Positions 14,617 through 17,509 of a stretch of 17,509 nt of DNA are shown one piece after another (within the stretch, counting starts at the first letter, position 1; every line of letters begins with the position of its first letter). The stretch is from NCBI GenBank assembly GCA_020718945.1, contig DYRB01000009.1, positions 1 to 17,509 on the forward strand. Direction: 5' to 3'. Origin of the DNA: Lamprocystis purpurea (lineage in GTDB: Bacteria > Pseudomonadota > Gammaproteobacteria > Chromatiales > Chromatiaceae). The notes under the pieces were generated by a model that saw only the letters and a program-made list of their open reading frames with translations, searched no databases and was not told the DNA's origin. The position numbers were made by a program, and so were the translations under genes.

Positions 14617-15234
14617 TCACCCCATTGACTTAGGGACTCCGTGCTCCCTGCCGGCCCCTTGTGAATGCTGCAACCAGATGACCAGGATCAACGCGGCCCC
14701 ATACAGCATCTGCCGCACATTGGCAGCAATCCCGCCGGGCAGGCCGACAAACCGTAGCGCCTCCGGTACCAGGATCATGAACGCTGTCGCCGCGAGGCTG
14801 CCCCACAAGTTCCCCATCCCGCCGACGATGATGATAGACAAGACGAAAATGGACTCCTGGATGGTGAAACTGCTTGGGTCGATGTACGAAACATAATGGG
14901 CATACAAGGCCCCTGGAATCGCCGCGAGCATGGCACCGAACACAAAGGATTGAAGCTTGGCCCATCCCACATTCTTCCCCAGGCTCTGGCAAAAAACCTC
15001 ATCCTCGCTAATGCCCACCAAGATACGGCCCAAGGCGGAGCGTTTGAGGTTGTTCGCCAGCAGAAACACGAGCGCATAACAACTTGCGGCCAGCAGAACC
15101 CATTCCCACTTGGCGGTCAAAGCATGCCCGAAAAAGCCCACCGCCGGGATTCCGGGAATGCCCATGGGCCCGCGGGTCAAATCCATCGTGTTGTTCATCA
15201 CCGAAAACAGGATGACGCCCATGCCCATGCCCAT
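14617..15234 (-). pseudogene. LivM-type branched-chain amino acid/urea ABC permease, 5'-truncated
   Basis: About 205 residues correspond to the C-terminal two thirds of a LivM-like permease (usual length ~320 or more). LTRGPMGIPGIPAVGFFGHA is the conserved loop. Hydrophobic segments follow (WVLLAASCYALVFLLANN, FVFGAMLAAIPGALYAHYV, SIFVLSIIIVGGMGNLWGSL and MLYGAALILVIWLQ). The C-terminus looks almost complete, although the usual RP-GL near the end reads HSQGAG. The first three or so helices are missing and the sequence upstream of 15234 belongs to another gene. Composition by hand count is about 52% G+C over 14821–14940, clearly below the core genes. A non-functional, transferred remnant is likely. 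Confidence 0.8.
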
Positions 15235-15347
15235 GGTGCGATGGTTCCGGCGTGCAGGGTGAAATCCACGGCATCCAATATCCGTCTTCCGGGGAAGCGG
15301 TAGGAGAGCCTTTCAGCAACCAAGGTATCGTGGGCATGGGGGCACAT
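15198..15347 (-). pseudogene. N-terminal stub of an ABC transporter ATPase fused out of frame to LivM remnant
   Basis: A 49-codon frame starts at ATG 15347. Residues 9–37 (TLVAERLSYRFPGRRILDAV then DFTLHAGTIA) are the typical first strands of an ABC ATPase, just before where Walker A (GPNGAGKST) should come. Instead the frame turns into PWAWAWASSCFR and stops, while the LivM sequence continues in a different frame from 15234. The style resembles heme or siderophore importer ATPases more than LivF/LivG, so the two halves probably came from different operons. The ATG directly follows the stop of a 9-codon frame (TAAATG) that begins 3 bases after the peptidase gene stop. Confidence 0.65.
15217..15234. 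repeat. Three tandem CCCATG units at the ATPase/LivM junction
   Basis: Plus-strand CCCATGCCCATGCCCATG (minus strand: ATGGGC three times) lies exactly where the ATPase-like and LivM-like sequences meet. Short direct repeats of this kind could have mediated or resulted from the deletion that joined the two genes. Confidence 0.6.
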
Positions 15348-15379
15348 TTACCGAATCGGAATCCACAGCGCGGCCATGC

Positions 15380-16939
15380 TTACTCCTTCGGCCCCGTACC
15401 TTCAAGAATGGCAGTCCGAATGCGATCCCGGTCTTCCTCGTCCAGCTTGCCGATGTTGACCAGATGTTCCGAAGTGGCGAAAAGGCTGGTGCGCAGGGTG
15501 TTGCTGAGGTACTTGATGCCGTCCAGGCTGCCGATTTCCAGGATGCTGGAACCGGCCAAGACCCGGTTCACGAGTTGGGGCGGCATGAGGAGCATGGCGG
15601 CGAAGGCATTGGCTCGGCGTTCGATGCCGTGGGGTGCCCAGGGGCCGCTGGCCAGGGACAGATGGCCGCCGAAGCCGCGGTCATGCAGGATATGGCATAG
15701 CTCATGGGCCAGGGTGAAACGGCGGCCCGCCTCGGTCGCGTTCATCGGGTGTCCGGTATTGAGCATGATGGTCGGGCGGACATCGCCGCCAGCAAGGGCG
15801 ACGCCACGAACACCTCGGTCATTGATGGCCATTTCGTGGATAGCGATCCCTAGACGGTTCAACACGGCGGCGATGTCGATCCACAACGAGTCGGGCTCCG
15901 GCAGGCCCAGGTCTTCCAAGAGGTCCAGGGCGAGATCGTAACCTTCATCGTAGTTGGCGCGGGCTGCCGATAGGGGCAGATCTTCCACATGTGAGGATAG
16001 CGCCTCCGGTTCTCTGGCCGCTTCATAGGCCGCAAGGGCCAGAGTGACAAGTCGGTCGGCGTCGCGTGCACCGATGTTCGGGGAGAGTGAGCCGAACATG
16101 GCGACCACCGGGGAGAGATGTTCCACATAGAGCGGTTTATCGCGGCCGCTGAGAAGGGATTGCGCCTGCTTGCCGGCTTGCTCCATCTTGGCTTGTAGCC
16201 AGCCCAGGCCATCGGGCTTTTGGTCATCCGCGGGCCGCGGGGGGCTGAGGTACCACCGGTAACGGTTCGCCGATGAGGTGGCTTCCAGCGCCTTGAATAG
16301 ATTGCGGAGTGCGGCCACTTCCGGTAAGTCGCCAGCGGTTTGTCCAAGCTCTGCGATAGCCGCCTGCATGGCCCGGTGGAGGGGCTCGGCAATCTCCGGA
16401 ATGGGCGAGTAGGTACTCGCCGCGGGGACTGTGAAGTAGAAGGCTAGCGGCGACCCCGGGAGTTCCTGATTGCCCCAGGATAGCTCCACGTAATCGAGGA
16501 CTCGGCGGATGAAGAGATCGGGGAACAACCCGCCTTCGCGGCAAGCGCGCAGGCTGTGCCGTTGCCACCAGGCTTGCCAGGCGACGGCGCGCGCTTCCAC
16601 TACCGGATCGGGGTCGCCCAGGCTGGCCTTGACGGCCTTCATGTATCCCTGCCGGGCGCTTGCGACCTGGACACCTTCCGGAAACCGTTGCTCGTGGAAC
16701 AAGGGGTCCCAGTTCTCCACCAGCCATTGGAGCAGGGGCAGCAGGTGCCAGGTGACGCTATCGTGCAATGCCCCCTGTGCCCGGTGCTCACACAGGTTTT
16801 CCCCCCGGTGCCAAATGCGGAACGCGCCCCAGGAGGCGGATTGGGCGGGCGCGGCAGCTTGGCCTGCGTGAGGGTCGGGGACAAAGCGGTACTGGACCGC
16901 GAAGCGCGCCTTGTCGCCAAAGGTATGCCAGGTTGTCAT
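15380..16939 (-). CDS. ImmA/IrrE-family (M78-like) zinc peptidase with large uncharacterised N-terminal region
   Basis: The protein has 519 residues. The C-terminal ~170 residues are an ImmA/IrrE domain: strand IMLNTGHPMN (391–400), active-site HEXXH as AHELCHILHD (H412, E413, H416) and the downstream ERRANAFAAMLLMPP helix (E440 as probable third zinc ligand). Known members cleave repressors: ImmA cuts ImmR, and IrrE/PprI cuts DdrO after DNA damage. The first ~350 residues are not a DNA-binding domain I recognise. They contain the striking SASWGAFRIWHRGENLCEH (34–52) and SVTWHLLPLLQWLVENWDPL (61–80), then helical sequence. The gene starts by ATGA overlap with the stop of the 110-aa gene, so the two form an operon. 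It lies in the foreign-looking segment. The peptidase domain is confident. The biological role is unknown. Confidence 0.88.
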   Translation of the reverse strand: MTTWHTFGDKARFAVQYRFVPDPHAGQAAAPAQSASWGAFRIWHRGENLCEHRAQGALHDSVTWHLLPLLQWLVENWDPLFHEQRFPEGVQVASARQGYMKAVKASLGDPDPVVEARAVAWQAWWQRHSLRACREGGLFPDLFIRRVLDYVELSWGNQELPGSPLAFYFTVPAASTYSPIPEIAEPLHRAMQAAIAELGQTAGDLPEVAALRNLFKALEATSSANRYRWYLSPPRPADDQKPDGLGWLQAKMEQAGKQAQSLLSGRDKPLYVEHLSPVVAMFGSLSPNIGARDADRLVTLALAAYEAAREPEALSSHVEDLPLSAARANYDEGYDLALDLLEDLGLPEPDSLWIDIAAVLNRLGIAIHEMAINDRGVRGVALAGGDVRPTIMLNTGHPMNATEAGRRFTLAHELCHILHDRGFGGHLSLASGPWAPHGIERRANAFAAMLLMPPQLVNRVLAGSSILEIGSLDGIKYLSNTLRTSLFATSEHLVNIGKLDEEDRDRIRTAILEGTGPKE

Positions 16940-17268
16940 TCCGGATCACCGCGCATCAGGTCGCCGATGTCGTTCGACGACCATAGCTTGCGGACCTCGC
17001 GGCGCTTGACCCGCTTTTCTCGTATCCATTGGTTGACGAGCTTTTGGTCCACTTCATTCCAGCCTATCGGGTGGCCGTGCCATTGGCCCGGCGCATGTTC
17101 ATGGCCTTTGAAGGCGATGCCGCTGTACACCGCATAGCGGCATTTCCCAACTTGTTCGCTGCTATTCAGAAGTTCCTGTGCTATGTCCCAACTCCAGCGC
17201 GGGCAAAGGGTGCCGCTCTTGCCGTGATGCCAAGGCTCCTTGTGTTTTGGGTTACGTTCGTACCGCAT
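16936..17268 (-). CDS. Small basic protein of unknown function, operon partner of the ImmA/IrrE protein
   Basis: The 110-residue protein is rich in His, Trp, Lys and Arg. Notable segments are KHKEPWHHGKSGTLCP (8–23), a second Cys in GKCRYAVY (41–48), and QWHGHPIGWNEVDQKLVNQW (62–81). A basic helix REKRVKRREVRKLW (83–96) and an acidic tail follow. It has no signal peptide or membrane span. I recognise no named domain. It resembles short uncharacterised proteins that I recall from accessory loci, but I cannot name a family. The basic C-terminal helix could bind nucleic acid. Its stop overlaps the peptidase start (ATGA), so the two are probably made together, as substrate, partner or toxin/antitoxin-like pair. 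The ATG at 17268 lacks a clear ribosome binding site. Confidence 0.7.
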   Translation of the reverse strand: MRYERNPKHKEPWHHGKSGTLCPRWSWDIAQELLNSSEQVGKCRYAVYSGIAFKGHEHAPGQWHGHPIGWNEVDQKLVNQWIREKRVKRREVRKLWSSNDIGDLMRGDPE

Positions 17269-17509
17269 GGCGTCAGGGATATGGAAGGTGATCGACCGCG
17301 CCCGGTGCGCCTGGCAGTCTTGGCGTTCCTGGTACCTCGCATGTCTGCGCCTGCGCGTGGAACTGTACCACAGGAGCGAGGGATCATCTGCGGGGGCGGT
17401 TGTCGTTGGTGTACAACATGAGGGGCCCGGTGAAGGGGGTTCGAGGAGCCTGTGGGACTTAGGATGAATCGGCTGCGGAAGCGGGACAACGGCCCCTTTC
17501 TCCCCGGAT
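17269..17509. other. Leader of the peptidase operon; no gene recognised
   Basis: This stretch precedes the minus-strand operon and should contain its promoter. I see no convincing −35/−10 pair; the best element is TGGTACAGT (extended −10-like) on the minus strand near 17362–17370. A plus-strand frame opens with ATGAATCGGCTGCGG at 17464 and leaves the window after 15 codons. It could be the start of a gene but nothing in it is recognisable. Confidence 0.35.

Noticed and set aside
14617..15234. Functional short ABC permease
   Set aside because: It lacks the first third of the LivM fold, has no partner genes in frame and begins inside a fragment of another gene.
17181..17489. 102-codon minus-strand frame at the right end
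   Set aside because: It overlaps the 110-aa gene in another frame and is Arg/Pro/Ser-rich without any motif.

Overview
This window is a high-G+C piece of a gammaproteobacterial chromosome. The gene orders def–fmt–rsmB–DUF4390–ntrY–ntrX and LysM protein–dprA–smg are typical of Gammaproteobacteria. The base composition, the codon style and the intergenic hairpin repeats suggest Chromatiales (purple sulfur bacteria such as Chromatiaceae); the family-level placement is inference. No rRNA, tRNA or CRISPR array is visible.

Left part (1–4325). A NikR-type nickel-responsive repressor and a 50-residue membrane-anchored or secreted protein lie on the minus strand. The small gene has its own recognisable promoter and terminator. 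A decayed stretch follows: the N-terminus of an outer-membrane-type protein (+), a compact palindromic element, and a C-terminal remnant that looks like a MalE-type sugar-binding protein (−). Next are malQ (amylomaltase, +), a small TPR protein (−) and a divergent hemerythrin-like protein (+). The gaps between these genes hold three short-repeat or hairpin structures.

Middle part (4326–11478). A minus-strand block runs def, fmt, rsmB, a DUF4390 secreted protein, ntrY and ntrX. It joins initiator-Met formylation and deformylation and 16S rRNA methylation to the NtrY/NtrX two-component system. Two four-base ATGA overlaps suggest translational coupling of rsmB–DUF4390–ntrY. NtrX lacks the GAFTGA sigma-54 contact motif and has Arg in place of the Walker A Lys.

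Right-core part (11613–14490). On the plus strand and divergent from def lie a LysM-domain exported protein, dprA (DNA uptake and recombination) and smg. topA, which often follows smg, is not seen.

Accessory part (about 14491–17509). Composition drops to about 52% G+C by hand count over 14821–14940. A 5'-truncated LivM-type ABC permease is joined out of frame to the first ~37 residues of an unrelated ABC ATPase, with a three-copy 6-bp repeat at the join. Upstream is a two-gene minus-strand operon: a 110-residue basic protein of unknown function, overlapping by ATGA a 519-residue protein with an unrecognised ~350-residue N-terminal region and a C-terminal ImmA/IrrE (M78-like) zinc peptidase domain. 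This pair is the best candidate in the window for an undescribed system. Whether its role is defence, stress regulation or something else cannot be decided from sequence alone.
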